NCBI RefSeq assembly: GCF_900185715.1
Contig: NZ_FYAS01000009.1
Coordinates: 62,001 to 126,000 of the forward strand
From: Allobosea sp. CS1GBMeth4
Lineage (GTDB): Bacteria > Pseudomonadota > Alphaproteobacteria > Rhizobiales > Beijerinckiaceae
Reading direction: 5' to 3'
DNA: 64,000 nucleotides
In this document: positions 26,511 to 37,779 of the stretch, in pieces
Layout: the number at the start of each line of letters is the position of its first letter
Numbering within the stretch: the first letter of the stretch is position 1
Made by a program: the position numbers and the translations under genes
Notes under the pieces: model-generated
Database searches by the model: none
Told to the model about the DNA's origin: nothing
The model's input: only the letters and a program-made list of their open reading frames with translations

Positions 26511-27719
26511 GTGCCGCGTCACTTGAAGCTTCGCGCTGCCCTGCCGAACCGCCGGCTGATCCTGCTCTCGGGTGTCGCCGCCACCCTCGCCGCCTGCAGC
26601 GGCGGCACCGGCGGCCTGCCCGGTTTCGACAATCAGACGCCGCCGCAGGGCGGCGCCCAGCCGAGCGGGCCGACCATCGGCACCGGCTCGGTCAAGGTCG
26701 GCCTGATCCTGCCGCTGACGGCTGAGGGCTCCGGCGCCACCGTCGGCAACTCGCTGAAGAACGCCGCCGAGATGGCGCTCGCCGAATTCCCCGGCGCCGA
26801 CCTCACGCTCCTGGTCAAGGACGATCGCGGCACGCCGGACGGCGCCCAGGCCGCGGCGCAGGAGGCCCTCCGCGAGGGCGCGGAGCTGATCATCGGCCCG
26901 CTCTTCGCCCCGTCCGTGCAGGCCGTCGGCCAGGTCGCCCGCAGCGCCGGCCGCCCGGTGATCGCCTTCTCGAGCGACAGCAACGTCGCCGCGCGCGGCG
27001 TCTACCTGCTCTCCTTCCCGCCGGAGAACGACGTCAACCGCGTCATCGCCTATGCCTCGGCGCAGGGGCGCAAATCCTTCGCCGCGCTGGTCCCCGACAC
27101 CGCCTATGGCAAGGTCGTCGAGGGCGCCTTCCAGCAGGCGGTCGCCAATCATGGCGGGCGCGTCGTGGTGATCGAGCGCTTCGGCGCCGACCAGAACGGC
27201 ATGCGCGCCGCCGCGACGCGTCTGGTGCCGGCGCTGCAGCAGGCCGATGCCCTCTTCGTCCCGGCCGACGCCGGCGCCATGCCGACGCTGGGTCTCATCC
27301 TGCAGCAGGCCGGCTACGATCCGGCCAAGGTCAAGCCGCTCGGCACCGGCGTCTGGAACGACGCCAATGTCGCGCGCGTGCCGGCGATCCAGGGCGGCTG
27401 GTTCGCATCTCCGGACACGGCCGGCTTCAACGCCTTCTCCGGCCGCTATCAGAAGCGCTTCAACAGCGCTCCGACCCGCACCGCCACGCTGTCCTATGAT
27501 GCCGTCTCGCTGGCGGCGGCGCTGGCCCGGACCCAGGGCAGCCAGCGCTTTTCGGAGAGCGTGCTGACCAATGCCTCCGGCTTCGCCGGCGCCGACGGCG
27601 TCTTCCGGTTCCGCCCCGACGGGCAGAACGAGCGCGGGCTTGCGGTGCTCGAACTGCGCAACGGCCAGATCGTCACCGTCAACGCCGCCCCGCGCGAGCT
27701 CGGGCCGCGGACGAACTGA
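26511..27719 (+). CDS. LpoA-like penicillin-binding-protein activator (lipoprotein, LivJ-type fold)
   Basis: The 402-residue protein starts at GTG 26511 after GAGGAGGGGA. It has a signal peptide with lipobox TLAAC near residue 24-28, a Gly/Pro/Gln-rich linker, and a periplasmic binding-protein domain (VKVGLILPLTAEGSGATVGN; LLVKDDRGTPDGAQAAAQEA; IIGPLFAPSVQAVGQVARSA). In this setting, divergent from rsmI-yraN, the homologue in gammaproteobacteria is LpoA, an outer-membrane activator of PBP1A. It lacks LpoA's N-terminal TPR domain, so activation of a synthase is not certain. An imperfect hairpin lies in its leader at 26430-26453. Confidence 0.8.
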   Translation: MPRHLKLRAALPNRRLILLSGVAATLAACSGGTGGLPGFDNQTPPQGGAQPSGPTIGTGSVKVGLILPLTAEGSGATVGNSLKNAAEMALAEFPGADLTLLVKDDRGTPDGAQAAAQEALREGAELIIGPLFAPSVQAVGQVARSAGRPVIAFSSDSNVAARGVYLLSFPPENDVNRVIAYASAQGRKSFAALVPDTAYGKVVEGAFQQAVANHGGRVVVIERFGADQNGMRAAATRLVPALQQADALFVPADAGAMPTLGLILQQAGYDPAKVKPLGTGVWNDANVARVPAIQGGWFASPDTAGFNAFSGRYQKRFNSAPTRTATLSYDAVSLAAALARTQGSQRFSESVLTNASGFAGADGVFRFRPDGQNERGLAVLELRNGQIVTVNAAPRELGPRTN

Positions 27720-27731
27720 CACGCCGAAGGC

Positions 27732-27844
27732 GCGTCATTCTCGGCCGAAGCGCAGCGAAGAGCCGAGAATCTCTTCCAGGATGACGCGCCCTTCACCGGC
27801 GCCTTCTCGTCCCGAGATGCCCGGGTCTTCCCCCGGGCATGACG
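27732..27844. repeat. Composite two-hairpin repeat, copy 1
   Basis: Two tandem stem-loops: GCGTCATTCTCGGC ... CCGAGAATC, then GAGATGCCCGGGTC ... CCCGGGCATGACG. The same two-part element occurs in reverse orientation at 57439-57546. Both copies lie between converging genes (here the LpoA-like gene and maeB), where a two-way transcript end would be useful. Confidence 0.8.
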
Positions 27845-27850
27845 CCGGGA

Positions 27851-30136
27851 CTACCCCCCGATATTGAACGCCGCCAGCGCCGCCATGTTGACGATGTCGG
27901 AATCCTTGGCGCCGAGCGGGACGATCTGGACCGGCTTGTCGAGCCCGACCAGGAGCGGGCCTATCACTGTCGCGCCGCCGAGCTCCTGCAGCATCTTGGT
28001 CGAGATCGAGGCCGAGTGGAACGCCGGCATCACCAGCACGTTCGCCGTGCCGCTCAGGCGGCAGAACGGGTACTGCGCCATCAGGTCGCGGTTGAGCGCG
28101 ACATCGGCCGACATTTCGCCGTCATATTCGAAGTCGACGCGCTGGCCGTCGAGGATCGTCACGGCTTCGCGCACCTTCTCCGAGCGCTCCCCGGCGGGAT
28201 GGCCGAAGGTCGAGAAGGCCAGCATCGCGACCTTCGGCTCGTAGCCGAGCCGGCGCGCGACCCCGGCTGCCTCGATCGCGATTTCCGACAGCTCCTGCGC
28301 CGTCGGCATTTCGGTGATCGCCGTGTCGGCGACGAGCACCGTGCGCCCGCGCGTGATCGCGATCGACACGCCGATCAGGCGGTGCCCCGGCCGGTCGTCG
28401 ATGACGCGGCGGACCTCCTCCAGCGCGATCGAATAGTTGCGGGTGACGCCGGTCACCATCGCATCGGCGTCGCCGAGCGCGACCATCGCGGCGGCAAAAT
28501 GGTTGCGATCCTGATTGATCAGGCGCTGGCAGTCGCGGAACAGGTAGCCCTGCCGCTGCAGCCGCTCGTAGAGATATTGCGCATAGGCGGCGTTGCGATG
28601 CGAGAGCCTGGCGTTCTGGATCTCGATGCCCTTGGCGGCGAGGTCGACGCCGAGATGCTCGGCGGTCTCGTTGATGCGCTCCTCGCGGCCGACGAGGACC
28701 GCCTTGCCGAGCTCCTGGGTGACGAAGGAGACCGCGGCGCGGATGACCTGCTCCTCCTCGCCCTCGGCGAAGACGACGCGCTTGGGATAGCGGCGGACCC
28801 GCTCGACGATGCGGTTGAGCGTGCCGGCCACGGGGTCGCGTCTGGCCGAGAGCTGTGCCTTGTACGCGTTCATGTCGACGATCGGCTTGCCGGCGACGCC
28901 CGACTCCATCGCCGCCCTGGCGACCGCGGCCGGCACGACATGGATCAGGCGCGGATCGAACGGCACCGGGATGATGTAGTCCCTGCCATAGCGCGGGCGC
29001 GAGCCCTGATAGGCGGCGGCGACCTCGTCCGGCACGTCCTCGCGGGCGAGCTGCGCCAGCGCTTCCGCCGCGGCGATCTTCATCTCCATGTTGATCGTCG
29101 TGGCGCGGACATCGAGCGCCCCGCGGAAGATGTAGGGGAAGCCGAGCACGTTGTTGACCTGGTTCGGATAGTCCGAGCGCCCGGTCGCCATGATCGCGTC
29201 GTCGCGGATGGCGTGCACCTCCTCCGGCGTGATCTCCGGATCGGGATTGGCCATGGCGAAGATGATCGGGTTCGGCGCCATGGCGGCGACCATCTCCGGC
29301 GTCACGGCGCCCTTCTGCGACAGGCCGAAGAAGGCGTCGGCCCCCTCCAGCGCCTGCGCCAGCGTGCGCCGGTCGGTGACGGCGGCATGGGCCGATTTCC
29401 ACTGGTTCATGCCCTCGGTGCGGCCCTGGTAGATCACGCCCTTGGTGTCGCAGAGGATGACGTTGTCGGGCTTGAAGCCCATCGCCTTGAGCAGCTCGGT
29501 GCAGGCGATCGCGGCGGCGCCGGCGCCGTTGACCACGAGCCTGGTCGTCTGGATGTCGCGCCCGGTCAGGTCGAGCGCGTTGATCAGGCCGGCCGCGGCG
29601 ATGATCGCGGTGCCGTGCTGGTCGTCATGGAAGACCGGGATGTCCATCATTTCGCGCAGGCGCTGCTCGATGATGAAGCATTCCGGCGCCTTGATGTCCT
29701 CGAGGTTGATGCCGCCGAAGGAGGGGCCGAGATAGCGCACCGCGTTGACGAAGGCCTCGGCGTCCTCCGTGTCGACCTCGAGATCGATCGAATCGACGTC
29801 GGCGAAGCGCTTGAACAGCACCGACTTGCCTTCCATCACCGGCTTGGAGGCCAGCGCGCCGAGATTGCCGAGCCCGAGGATGGCGGTGCCGTTCGTGATC
29901 ACGGCGACGAGGTTCGAGCGGGTGGTGTAGTCGTAGGCGCGGCTCGGGTCCTCGGCGATCGCCAGCACCGGCACGGCGACGCCCGGCGAATAGGCCAGCG
30001 ACAGGTCGCGCTGCGTCGCCATCGGCTTGGTCGGCACGATCTCGAGCTTGCCCGGCCGCCCCTGCGAGTGGAAGAGCAGCGCCTCCTGGTCGGTGAAGGT
30101 CGGACGGGCGCGCTTGGTCGGTGTGCGGTCGTTCAT
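27851..30136 (-). CDS. maeB: NADP-dependent malic enzyme MaeB (malic enzyme plus phosphotransacetylase-like domain)
   Basis: This 761-residue multidomain protein decarboxylates malate to pyruvate. The malic enzyme part (about 1-420) shows [54 protein letters not shown] and [12 protein letters not shown] phosphotransacetylase-like domain (about 430-755) follows and is usually regulatory and inactive, binding acetyl-CoA. I give ATG 30136; a GTG at 30154 has a better-placed GAGGAA and would add six residues (MKKNRR). Confidence 0.94.
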   Translation of the reverse strand: MNDRTPTKRARPTFTDQEALLFHSQGRPGKLEIVPTKPMATQRDLSLAYSPGVAVPVLAIAEDPSRAYDYTTRSNLVAVITNGTAILGLGNLGALASKPVMEGKSVLFKRFADVDSIDLEVDTEDAEAFVNAVRYLGPSFGGINLEDIKAPECFIIEQRLREMMDIPVFHDDQHGTAIIAAAGLINALDLTGRDIQTTRLVVNGAGAAAIACTELLKAMGFKPDNVILCDTKGVIYQGRTEGMNQWKSAHAAVTDRRTLAQALEGADAFFGLSQKGAVTPEMVAAMAPNPIIFAMANPDPEITPEEVHAIRDDAIMATGRSDYPNQVNNVLGFPYIFRGALDVRATTINMEMKIAAAEALAQLAREDVPDEVAAAYQGSRPRYGRDYIIPVPFDPRLIHVVPAAVARAAMESGVAGKPIVDMNAYKAQLSARRDPVAGTLNRIVERVRRYPKRVVFAEGEEEQVIRAAVSFVTQELGKAVLVGREERINETAEHLGVDLAAKGIEIQNARLSHRNAAYAQYLYERLQRQGYLFRDCQRLINQDRNHFAAAMVALGDADAMVTGVTRNYSIALEEVRRVIDDRPGHRLIGVSIAITRGRTVLVADTAITEMPTAQELSEIAIEAAGVARRLGYEPKVAMLAFSTFGHPAGERSEKVREAVTILDGQRVDFEYDGEMSADVALNRDLMAQYPFCRLSGTANVLVMPAFHSASISTKMLQELGGATVIGPLLVGLDKPVQIVPLGAKDSDIVNMAALAAFNIGG

Positions 30137-30272
30137 GCGTCTGTTCTTTTTCACAGGCGTTTCCTCGGGGGAAACGACCATAGGGCAGCGCCGCTTTCCT
30201 CGACAAGGCGCGTTTGGGCGGCGGCGCCTGCGTGCGGACGACGGAGCTCGGCCTCCCGCTTGCCGGGCCCCG

Positions 30273-32105
30273 TCAGAGCCCGGCCCGGACCCGCGCCACG
30301 AAGTCGCCGACATAGCGGTCGAGCTCGACGGCCTGCTCGCTGACCAGGCGGGCGGCCTCGACGACGCGCGTCGCCGCCTCCCCGGTGGCCCGCGCCTCGT
30401 CGCCCGTCGCCGCGACATTGCCGGTGACCGTGGCGGCCGAGCCGGCGACGGCCTGGGCGTCGAGGGCGATGCCGGAGGCGATCGCGCCCTGGCCGGTGAC
30501 GACCTGCGCGATGGCGTTCGAGGTCGTCTCGATCGTGCCGATCGTCCCCTCGATCTGGCCGACGGCGTCGGCCGCCGCGGCGGCGGCGCCGCGGATCTCC
30601 TGCAGGGTGGCGGCGATGTCCTGGGTCGCCTGCTGCGTCTGCTCGGCGAGGTTCTTCACTTCGCCCGCGACCACCGCGAAGCCGCGCCCGGCCGCTCCGG
30701 CCCGCGCCGCCTCGATCGTGGCGTTGAGCGCCAGCAGATTGGTGCGCACCGCGATGTCCTCGATGAAGGCCAGCACCGCGCCGACCTTGTCGGCGGCGGC
30801 CGCCAGCCCGTTGACGTCGCGCCGGGTCGAGCGGACATGATCCGCGGCCTGCCGGGCGGTCTCGGCGGCGAGATCCGTCTGGCGCGTCAGCTCGCGGATC
30901 GAGGCGTCGATCCGTTCCGCCGCCTGGGCGACGCTGCCGACGCGGCGCGAGGCGAGCTCCGCCTGCTCCGTCGCCTCGCCGGCCCGGGCGGTGGTGCGAT
31001 CGGCCGTCGCCGCCATGCCGCGCGCGGCCTCGTGCATGCCGCGTGCGGAGTCGCCGACCCGCCGCAGCGCGGTGCCGACCGTGACCTCGAGATTTGCCGC
31101 CAGGTCCTCGAGCGTCGAACGGCGCAGCGCCTCGACCTCGTCGCGGCGCGCCTCCAGCGTCTTCTCCGGCGTGACGTCGAGCAGGATCCCGTCCCAGATC
31201 ATCGTGCCGTCCGGCAGCCGCCGCATCGTCGCCTCGCTGCGCAGCCAGACGATGCCGCCGCCGGGCGCGGCATAGCGCGCCTCGAAGCGCCAGGGATTGC
31301 TGGAGTTCTGCTGCTCGGCGCGCTGCGCCTCGAAGCGCTTGCGGTCTTCCGGCAGCATCTTGCCGAGCCAGGCTTCCGGGTTGCGCTCGACCTCCTCGCG
31401 GCCGATCCCGAGCAGGCGGTTGATCGCGAAGGAGGCGAATTGGTAGCGCAGCGTTCCGTCGGGCAGGACCACGCGCTGATAGAGCGTGCCCGGCGCGCTC
31501 TGGATCAGCGTGCGCAGGCGGTAGGCCGTCTCGCGCCGGTCGCGGTCGTTGCTGAGGACGAGCCCGACCAGGACGGTGCCGATGGTGCCGACCACGATCA
31601 TGATCGGCACCGCTTCGCGCAGGAAGCGCTCCGCCGCCGCCCAGTTCGGCATGAAGACGACGGAGGCGAACAGGCAGCCGGCGCTGATCAGGCTGAGCAG
31701 GACGAGGTCGCGCGCCATGAGCGAGCGCTTCTGCCGGCCGAGCCAGGCGGCGTAGGCCACGCCGGCGAGAGCGTGCAGCACGATCCCGGCGATCCCGGTC
31801 GGCATCCCGACGCCACCGAGGCTGTAGCGCATGCCGATCAGCGGCAGAGCGGTCAGGACGGCGGCGAGCGGCCCGCCGATCGGGCCGGCCAGGATCGCGA
31901 AGGTGTTGCGCGAATCGACGACGAGCCCGGGCTGGATCACGAAGGGGTTGGCCATGCTGCAGAGGGCGCCGGCGGCGAAGATCAGGCCGACGGCGAGCTG
32001 CCGCAGCAGCGGGCGCTGGTCGATCCAGGCAGCCGTCGCGGTGAGGATCAGGGCGGCAAGAAGCAGGAACGACAGGCTCTCGATCAGATTGATGAACAGC
32101 GTCAT
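30273..32105 (-). CDS. Chemoreceptor with LytS-type membrane sensor, PAS and MCP signalling domain
   Basis: The 610-residue protein starts with about six membrane helices (1-185) containing the 5TMR-LYT pattern: D64-S-R-N then ILAGPIGGP and GMRYSLGG at 91-98. A PAS domain follows (about 195-325; [37 protein letters not shown]). The MCP signalling domain covers about 340-600, with the tip [20 protein letters not shown] and [16 protein letters not shown]. There is no HAMP domain. It should feed a CheA kinase elsewhere; no che genes are in the window. LytS-type sensors often respond to pyruvate or membrane state in other bacteria, but the signal here is unknown. Confidence 0.85.
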   Translation of the reverse strand: MTLFINLIESLSFLLLAALILTATAAWIDQRPLLRQLAVGLIFAAGALCSMANPFVIQPGLVVDSRNTFAILAGPIGGPLAAVLTALPLIGMRYSLGGVGMPTGIAGIVLHALAGVAYAAWLGRQKRSLMARDLVLLSLISAGCLFASVVFMPNWAAAERFLREAVPIMIVVGTIGTVLVGLVLSNDRDRRETAYRLRTLIQSAPGTLYQRVVLPDGTLRYQFASFAINRLLGIGREEVERNPEAWLGKMLPEDRKRFEAQRAEQQNSSNPWRFEARYAAPGGGIVWLRSEATMRRLPDGTMIWDGILLDVTPEKTLEARRDEVEALRRSTLEDLAANLEVTVGTALRRVGDSARGMHEAARGMAATADRTTARAGEATEQAELASRRVGSVAQAAERIDASIRELTRQTDLAAETARQAADHVRSTRRDVNGLAAAADKVGAVLAFIEDIAVRTNLLALNATIEAARAGAAGRGFAVVAGEVKNLAEQTQQATQDIAATLQEIRGAAAAAADAVGQIEGTIGTIETTSNAIAQVVTGQGAIASGIALDAQAVAGSAATVTGNVAATGDEARATGEAATRVVEAARLVSEQAVELDRYVGDFVARVRAGL

Positions 32106-32210
32106 GGCGGACCCTTGGCCGGGAAGCGGCAGCCTCGACGCTGCTTTAATTTGTTGAAAGCGATCCTAACGGATGGCCTTGCCGGCGCGATTTGCTAGCG
32201 TGCGCCGCCC

Positions 32211-34934
32211 ATGCGCCACACCACGCCAAACGACGTCGCGGAAGCGAAGCCCGCCGGTCCGGTCGATGCCGGCCGCGTCACGCCGATGATGACGCAGTAC
32301 ATCGAGATCAAGGCCAGTCATCCGGACTGCCTGCTGTTCTACCGGATGGGCGATTTCTACGAATTGTTCTTCCGGGACGCCGAGATCGCCTCGCGCACGC
32401 TGGGCATCGTGCTGACCAAGCGCGGCAAGCATCTCGGCGAGGACATCGCCATGTGCGGCGTCCCCGTCGAGCGTGCCGACGACTATCTGCAGAAGCTGAT
32501 CGCCGCCGGGCATCGCGTCGCCGTCTGCGAGCAGACCGAGGATCCGACCGAGGCCAAGAAGCGCGGCGCCAAGTCGGTGGTCAAGCGCGAGGTCGTGCGC
32601 CTCGTCACGCCGGGCACGATCACCGAGGAGCGACTGCTCGATCCGGGCCGGGCGAGCCTGCTCGTCGCGGTGGCGCGGCGCCGGCTCTCCGACGTGGCGC
32701 ATGCCTATGGCATTGCGGCGGTCGACATCTCGACCGGCCGTTTCGCCGTGCTCGAAACCGACCAGCGCGGCCTCGCCGTCGAGCTCGCCCGGCTGGAGCC
32801 GCGCGAGATCGTTTGCCCCGACGCGATCCACGACGATCCGGAGCTGAGGGAGTTCTGGCGCGACATCGCCGCGCCGGTGACGCCGCTGGCGCGCGAGGGG
32901 CTCGATCCCGCCTCCGGCGAGCGCCGGCTCAAGGAGTTCTTCGGCGTCGCGACGCTCGATGCCTTCGGCGCCTTCACGCGCGCCGAGATCGCCGCCGCGG
33001 CGGCTGCGCTCGCCTATGTCGAGCGCACCCAGCTCGGTGCCCGTCCGCCGCTGTCGCCGCCCGTCCGCGAGGGCGAGAGCGCGACCATGCTGATCGACGT
33101 CGCGACGCGCGCCAATCTCGAACTGACCCGCACCCTCGCCGGCGAGCGCGCCGGCAGCCTGCTCGACACCATCGACCGCACGCAGACGCCGGGCGGCAGC
33201 CGCCTGCTCGCGGAACGCCTCGCGGGGCCGCTGACCGATCCGGCCGCGATCGCCAGTCGGCTCGACGCCGTCTCGCTGCTGGTCGAGACCCCCGCGCTGC
33301 GCGAGGCGCTGCGCCGCGACCTCGCGCGCGTGCCCGACATCGCCCGCGCCTTGGCGCGGCTTTCGCTCGATCGCGGCGGCCCGCGCGATCTCGCCGCGCT
33401 CGGCGCCGGGCTGGAGGCCGCCCGCGCCGTCGCCGCGGCGCTGCTCGGCCGGGGCGATCTGCCGGACGAGCTGCGTGAGGCGGCGCTGGCCCTGGGGCGG
33501 ACCGATCCCGACCTCGCCCCGCGCCTCTCGGCCACGCTCGCCGACGAACTGCCGCTCCTGAAGCGCGACGGCCGCTTCGTACGCGAGGGCTTCGACGCGG
33601 CGCTCGACGAATTGCGCCTGCTTCAGGTCGACTCGCGCAAGGTGATCGCGCAATTGCAGGCCCGCTACGCCGCCGAGACCGATTGCCGGACGCTGCGCAT
33701 CAAGCACAATTCCATGCTCGGCTATTTCGTCGAGGTGCCGCAGGCGGTCGGCGAGAGCTTCCTCAAGGAGCCCTGGCGCGCCGTCTTCGTGCATCGCCAG
33801 ACCATGTCGGACGCGATGCGCTTCTCCTCGGTCGAGCTCGGCGAGCTCGAGGCCAAGATCGCCTCGGCCGCCGACCGGGCGCTGAAACGCGAGCTCGCGA
33901 TCTTCGCGGCGCTGGCCGAGGCGGTGCTGGCCGAGGCCGAGGCGATCAAGGCTGCGGCGCAGGCGCTGGCGGTGATCGACGTCGCAGCGGCGCTGGCCGA
34001 TCTCGCGGTCGATGGCGGTTGGACCCGTCCGCAGGTCGATGACAGCGCCGCCTTCCGCATCAGAGCCGGCCGCCATCCGGTGGTCGAGGCGGCGCTGAAG
34101 CGGCAGGGCCAGCCCTTCGTCGCCAATGACAGCGAACTCTCGGCGACCGCCAAGGGCCGCGATGGCCGCATCTGCCTGATCACCGGCCCGAACATGGCCG
34201 GCAAGTCGACCTTCCTGCGGCAGAACGCGCTGATCGCGGTGCTCGCCCAGATGGGCTCCTTCGTGCCGGCCGGCAGCGCCCATATCGGCGTGGTCGACCG
34301 GCTGTTCTCCCGGGTCGGCGCCGCCGACGATCTGGCGCGCGGCCGCTCGACCTTCATGGTCGAGATGGTCGAGACCGCCGCGATCCTCAACCAGGCCGGC
34401 CCGCGGGCTCTCGTCATCCTCGACGAGATCGGGCGCGGCACCGCGACCTTCGACGGGCTCTCGATCGCCTGGGCGGCGATCGAGCATCTGCACGAGGCCA
34501 ATCGCTGCCGGGCGCTGTTCGCGACGCACTACCACGAGCTGACGGCACTGGCGGAGCGGCTCGAGCGCGTCGCCAACGCCACCGTGCGCGTCACCGAATG
34601 GAACGGTGAAGTGGTCTTCCTGCACGAGGTCGTGCCTGGCGCGGCCGACCGCTCCTACGGCATCCAGGTCGCCAAGCTTGCCGGGCTGCCGCCGGCCGTG
34701 GTCGAGCGTGCCCGCGCCATTCTCTCGGAGCTGGAGAAGAGCGAGCGCGAGAAGCCGGTCGCGGCGCTGGTCGACGACTTGCCGCTCTTCGCCGTGCAGA
34801 TGCGCAAGCCGGCGCCCGTCGCGCCCGCCGCCGGCCCCGATGAATTGCGCGAGGCGCTCCGGGCGCTCGATCCCGACGAGATGACCCCGCGCCAGGCGCT
34901 GGAGGCGCTCTACCGGCTCAAGCGGCTCGGCTGA
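32211..34934 (+). CDS. mutS: DNA mismatch repair protein MutS
   Basis: The 907-residue MutS recognises mismatches and recruits MutL. The mismatch-wedge motif is GDFYELF, with F49-Y50-E51. The ATPase has [15 protein letters not shown] near residue 658-672, [20 protein letters not shown], Walker [19 protein letters not shown] and FATHYHEL. The length is a little above E. coli MutS (853), as is usual in alphaproteobacteria. The last 25 bases overlap the 3' end of the convergent flavoprotein gene. It is divergent from the chemoreceptor gene. Confidence 0.97.
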   Translation: MRHTTPNDVAEAKPAGPVDAGRVTPMMTQYIEIKASHPDCLLFYRMGDFYELFFRDAEIASRTLGIVLTKRGKHLGEDIAMCGVPVERADDYLQKLIAAGHRVAVCEQTEDPTEAKKRGAKSVVKREVVRLVTPGTITEERLLDPGRASLLVAVARRRLSDVAHAYGIAAVDISTGRFAVLETDQRGLAVELARLEPREIVCPDAIHDDPELREFWRDIAAPVTPLAREGLDPASGERRLKEFFGVATLDAFGAFTRAEIAAAAAALAYVERTQLGARPPLSPPVREGESATMLIDVATRANLELTRTLAGERAGSLLDTIDRTQTPGGSRLLAERLAGPLTDPAAIASRLDAVSLLVETPALREALRRDLARVPDIARALARLSLDRGGPRDLAALGAGLEAARAVAAALLGRGDLPDELREAALALGRTDPDLAPRLSATLADELPLLKRDGRFVREGFDAALDELRLLQVDSRKVIAQLQARYAAETDCRTLRIKHNSMLGYFVEVPQAVGESFLKEPWRAVFVHRQTMSDAMRFSSVELGELEAKIASAADRALKRELAIFAALAEAVLAEAEAIKAAAQALAVIDVAAALADLAVDGGWTRPQVDDSAAFRIRAGRHPVVEAALKRQGQPFVANDSELSATAKGRDGRICLITGPNMAGKSTFLRQNALIAVLAQMGSFVPAGSAHIGVVDRLFSRVGAADDLARGRSTFMVEMVETAAILNQAGPRALVILDEIGRGTATFDGLSIAWAAIEHLHEANRCRALFATHYHELTALAERLERVANATVRVTEWNGEVVFLHEVVPGAADRSYGIQVAKLAGLPPAVVERARAILSELEKSEREKPVAALVDDLPLFAVQMRKPAPVAPAAGPDELREALRALDPDEMTPRQALEALYRLKRLG

Positions 34935-36196
34935 GTGTCATTCCGGGCTTGGGCCTCCGGCCCGCCCCGGAATGATGGCGAGGTTCCGTGGAGGAACCGC
35001 CCGATCCCCTCCGCCGCCGCGACGCCGGTCGCGAAGCAGGCCTGGAGCAGATAGCCGCCGGTCGGCGCCTCCCAGTCCATCATCTCGCCGGCTACGAAGA
35101 CGCCCGGCAGGCGCTTCAGCATGAAGTCCGGATCGATCTCATCGGCCCTGATGCCGCCGGCGGTCGAGATCGCCCGCGCGAGCGAAGCCATGCCGGTGAG
35201 CCGCAAGGGAGCGGCCTTGATCAGCCGGGCAAGCGCCGCTGGCTCGGCCGGCAGCGGCCCGCGCGCCGTCTCGCGCAGCACCGCGGCAGCCACCGGCGAG
35301 AGCCCGGCCGCCTTGCGCAGATGGTTGCTCAGCGTCTCGCCCGGGCGGCGCCTGGCCAGCCGGCCGGCGAGCTCGGACTCGGTCAGGTCTGGACGCAGGT
35401 CGATGGTCAGCACCGCCCCGCCGCCGCGCGCGATCGCGTCGCGCAGCGCGCCCGCCAGGGCGTATACCGCCCCGCCCTCGATACCGCCGGCGTCGATCAT
35501 CGCCTCGCCGGGCACGCGGCGTCCATCGAAACCGAGCGCTATACGCTTCAATGGTAAGCCGGCAAAGCGGTCACGCATCAGGGGCGACCAGGCGACGGCG
35601 AAGCCGGCATTGGCGGGGCGCAGCGGGGCGATCGCGACGCCCTTCCGGGCCAGCAGCCCGACCCAGGAGCCGTCAGCCCCGAGTCGCGGCCAGCTCGCCC
35701 CGCCCAGGGCCAGCAGGGTCGCGCGCGGCGTGACGGTCTCCTCGCCCCCGGCCCGTGTCACGAGGCGCAGTGCGCCGCTCTCGTCCCAGCCGGTCCAGAG
35801 CCGGCCGGTATGCAGCGCGACGCCGAGCCGGCCGAGCCGCGCGAGCCAGGCGCGCAGCAGCGGCGAGGCCTTCATCGCCTTCGGGAAGATGCGCCCGCTC
35901 GAACCGACGAAGCTCCGCGCTCCGAGCCCGTCTGCCCAGTCGCGCAGCGCCTGCGGCGGGAAGGCGCGGATCGCCGGCTCCAGCCAGGAGCGGGCCTCGC
36001 CATAGCGCGCGAGGAACGCCTCGAGCGGTTCGGAATGCGTCAGGTTGAGCCCGCCGCGGCCGGCGAGCAGGAACTTGCGCGCCGGCGCGGCCATGCGCTC
36101 GTAGATCGCGACGCGATGGCCGGCTTCGGCCAGGCGCTCGGCCGCGATCAGCCCGGCCGGCCCCGCGCCGACGACGGCGACGTCCGGGTCGCTCAA
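34910..36196 (-). CDS. NAD(P)/FAD-dependent oxidoreductase, HI0933/TIGR03862-like flavoprotein
   Basis: The 428-residue protein has the FAD-binding N-terminus [49 protein letters not shown] and a C-terminal [20 protein letters not shown], all features of HI0933-like flavoproteins of unknown substrate. The only sensible start is TTG 36196, which overlaps the guaC stop (TTGA). The last 20 or so codons run through the palindrome at 34939-34974 and into mutS, so the tail is probably a recent, non-conserved extension. Confidence 0.85.
   Translation of the reverse strand: MSDPDVAVVGAGPAGLIAAERLAEAGHRVAIYERMAAPARKFLLAGRGGLNLTHSEPLEAFLARYGEARSWLEPAIRAFPPQALRDWADGLGARSFVGSSGRIFPKAMKASPLLRAWLARLGRLGVALHTGRLWTGWDESGALRLVTRAGGEETVTPRATLLALGGASWPRLGADGSWVGLLARKGVAIAPLRPANAGFAVAWSPLMRDRFAGLPLKRIALGFDGRRVPGEAMIDAGGIEGGAVYALAGALRDAIARGGGAVLTIDLRPDLTESELAGRLARRRPGETLSNHLRKAAGLSPVAAAVLRETARGPLPAEPAALARLIKAAPLRLTGMASLARAISTAGGIRADEIDPDFMLKRLPGVFVAGEMMDWEAPTGGYLLQACFATGVAAAEGIGRFLHGTSPSFRGGPEAQARNDTQPSRLSR
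34939..34974. repeat. CATTCCGGG...CCCGGAATG hairpin at mutS end
   Basis: CATTCCGGG (34939-34947) pairs with CCCGGAATG (34966-34974), with GGGCC/GGCCC pairing inside. It starts five bases after the mutS stop and can end mutS transcripts, while being translated as part of the opposing flavoprotein gene. Confidence 0.6.
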
Positions 36197-37236
36197 TTGC
36201 CGAACACGGTGTTGAGCTGGGCGCCGACCATGATGAAGGTGGTGCGTTTCGACATCTCCTTGAGCCGAACCGCGCCGATATAGGTCATCGCCGAGCGCAC
36301 GCCGCCCATGATCTCCTGCATGGTGCCCTCGACCGGGCCGCGATAGGGCACCTCGACGGTCTTGCCTTCCGAGGCCCGGTATGTGGCGACGCCGCCGGAA
36401 TAGCGCTTCATCGCCGTGTCGGAGGACATGCCGTAGAAGATCATCGCGACCGGCACCGTCTCGCCGTTCCGCTCCTCGTAACGGATCTCGCCCTCGCACT
36501 CGTCGTGGCCGGCGAGCATGCCGCCCATCATCACGAAATCGGCGCCGCCGCCATAGGCCTTGGCGACGTCGCCCGGCACGGTCAGTCCCCCGTCGCCGCA
36601 GACCAGGCCCTTGAGGCCATGCGCCGCGTCGGCGCATTCGATGATCGCCGAGAGCTGCGGGTAGCCGACGCCCGTCATCTTGCGGGTGGTGCAGACCGAG
36701 CCCGGGCCGATGCCGACCTTGACGATGTCGGCGCCGGCGAGGATCAGCGCCTCGGTCATGTCGCCGGTGACGACGTTGCCGGCCATGATCGCCGCGTTGG
36801 GGAAGGCATCGCGCGTCGCCTTGACCGTGTCGACGAACTTCTCCGTGTAGCCATTGGCGACGTCGAGGCAGATCTTGTCGATCGGCGCCTCGGCGTTGAC
36901 CGCCTTGAGCTTGCGATGGTCGGCCTCGGTGGTCCCGAGCGAATAGAAGGCGTTGGCCGAGCCGGGCTCCCGGAAGAAGCCGATCAGCTCATCGGCGTCG
37001 TAATGCTTGTGCAGCGCCACCATGGCGCCGTGCTTCAGCAGGGCGCGCGCCATCGCCATCGTGCCGACCACGTCCATGTTGGCGGCGATCAGCGGGAAGC
37101 CGGTCCATTCCCGGCCGGTATGCGCGAAGCGGAAGCTCCTGGTCACGTCGACATGGGCGCGGCTGCCGAGCGTCGAGCGCTTCGGCCGGATCAGCACGTC
37201 GCGGAAGTCGAGCTTCGGATCGTTCTCGATGCGCAT
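36193..37236 (-). CDS. guaC: GMP reductase GuaC
   Basis: At 347 residues this matches E. coli GuaC exactly in length. It reduces GMP to IMP with NADPH, with release of ammonia, linking guanine and adenine pools. The start [20 protein letters not shown] is diagnostic. The catalytic cysteine lies in [17 protein letters not shown], and [13 protein letters not shown] with [11 protein letters not shown] follow. I chose ATG 37236 over an upstream in-frame extension. It overlaps the flavoprotein gene and is divergent from arsR. Confidence 0.95.
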   Translation of the reverse strand: MRIENDPKLDFRDVLIRPKRSTLGSRAHVDVTRSFRFAHTGREWTGFPLIAANMDVVGTMAMARALLKHGAMVALHKHYDADELIGFFREPGSANAFYSLGTTEADHRKLKAVNAEAPIDKICLDVANGYTEKFVDTVKATRDAFPNAAIMAGNVVTGDMTEALILAGADIVKVGIGPGSVCTTRKMTGVGYPQLSAIIECADAAHGLKGLVCGDGGLTVPGDVAKAYGGGADFVMMGGMLAGHDECEGEIRYEERNGETVPVAMIFYGMSSDTAMKRYSGGVATYRASEGKTVEVPYRGPVEGTMQEIMGGVRSAMTYIGAVRLKEMSKRTTFIMVGAQLNTVFGN

Positions 37237-37413
37237 GGTTGAAGGCTCCGGCAGCTGGCGCAGAGGGTGGGAATGGCGCACGCGGCCGAGGAGCGTGCCG
37301 GGGTTCATAGCCGTTCCGCACCCCCGGAAGCAATGCGCCGGCGCGGGCGGAGTTCCGGCGAGAACGCTTTAGCGATCGCTGAAGTTTTTCCTGGACACGC
37401 CTCATGCCTCAAG

Positions 37414-37427
37414 ATACTTAAGCGTAT
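37414..37427. promoter_or_regulatory. Putative ArsR operator overlapping the arsR start
   Basis: ATAC and GTAT arms flank TTAAGC (ATACTTAAGCGTAT) and the last two bases enter the ATG at 37426. An upstream GATACT could serve as a -10. The position suggests self-control of the ArsR-SRPBCC-GST genes, but the match to any known operator is not tested. Confidence 0.3.
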
Positions 37428-37779
37428 GCTTCACCAACCGGACCAGCTCGACCTCATGTTCCAGGCGCTGGCGGATCCGAACCGCCGGCAGATGGTGCAG
37501 CGGCTCTGCGAGGGGCCGGCGAGCGTCAGCGAGCTCGCCCGGCCGCTCGAGATGACGCTCTCGGCGGTGGTGCAGCATCTGTCCGTGCTCGAAGCGGCGG
37601 GGCTGGTGCGCTCGCAGAAGATCGGGCGGGTCCGCACCTGCCGGCTCGACACGCAGGCGCTGCGGGCTGCGGAGGGCTGGATCAGCGAGCGCCGCGCCCT
37701 GTGGGAGCGCCGTTTCGACCGGCTCGGCGCTCTTCTCGCCGAGCAGGACGGAACTCTGGAGACAGGAGAAAAAGCATGA
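37426..37779 (+). CDS. ArsR-family transcriptional regulator
   Basis: This 117-residue winged-helix protein reads LDLMFQALADPNRRQMVQRL, SVSELARPLEMTLSAVVQHL and VLEAAGLVRSQKIGRVRTCR, the ArsR subgroup usually paired with SRPBCC/AHSA1 proteins. I see no metal-binding cysteine pair in the recognition helix, so it is probably not an arsenic or metal sensor. Its stop overlaps the next start (ATGA). ATG 37456 is an alternative start but would cut the first helix. Confidence 0.9.
   Translation: MLHQPDQLDLMFQALADPNRRQMVQRLCEGPASVSELARPLEMTLSAVVQHLSVLEAAGLVRSQKIGRVRTCRLDTQALRAAEGWISERRALWERRFDRLGALLAEQDGTLETGEKA

Noticed and set aside
27851..30154. GTG 30154 as maeB start
   Set aside because: It has a better-placed ribosome binding site but adds only a basic hexapeptide; I kept ATG 30136 and recorded the alternative.
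27839..30343. Plus-strand open frame opposite maeB
   Set aside because: Same compositional artefact; maeB on the minus strand has full malic enzyme motifs.
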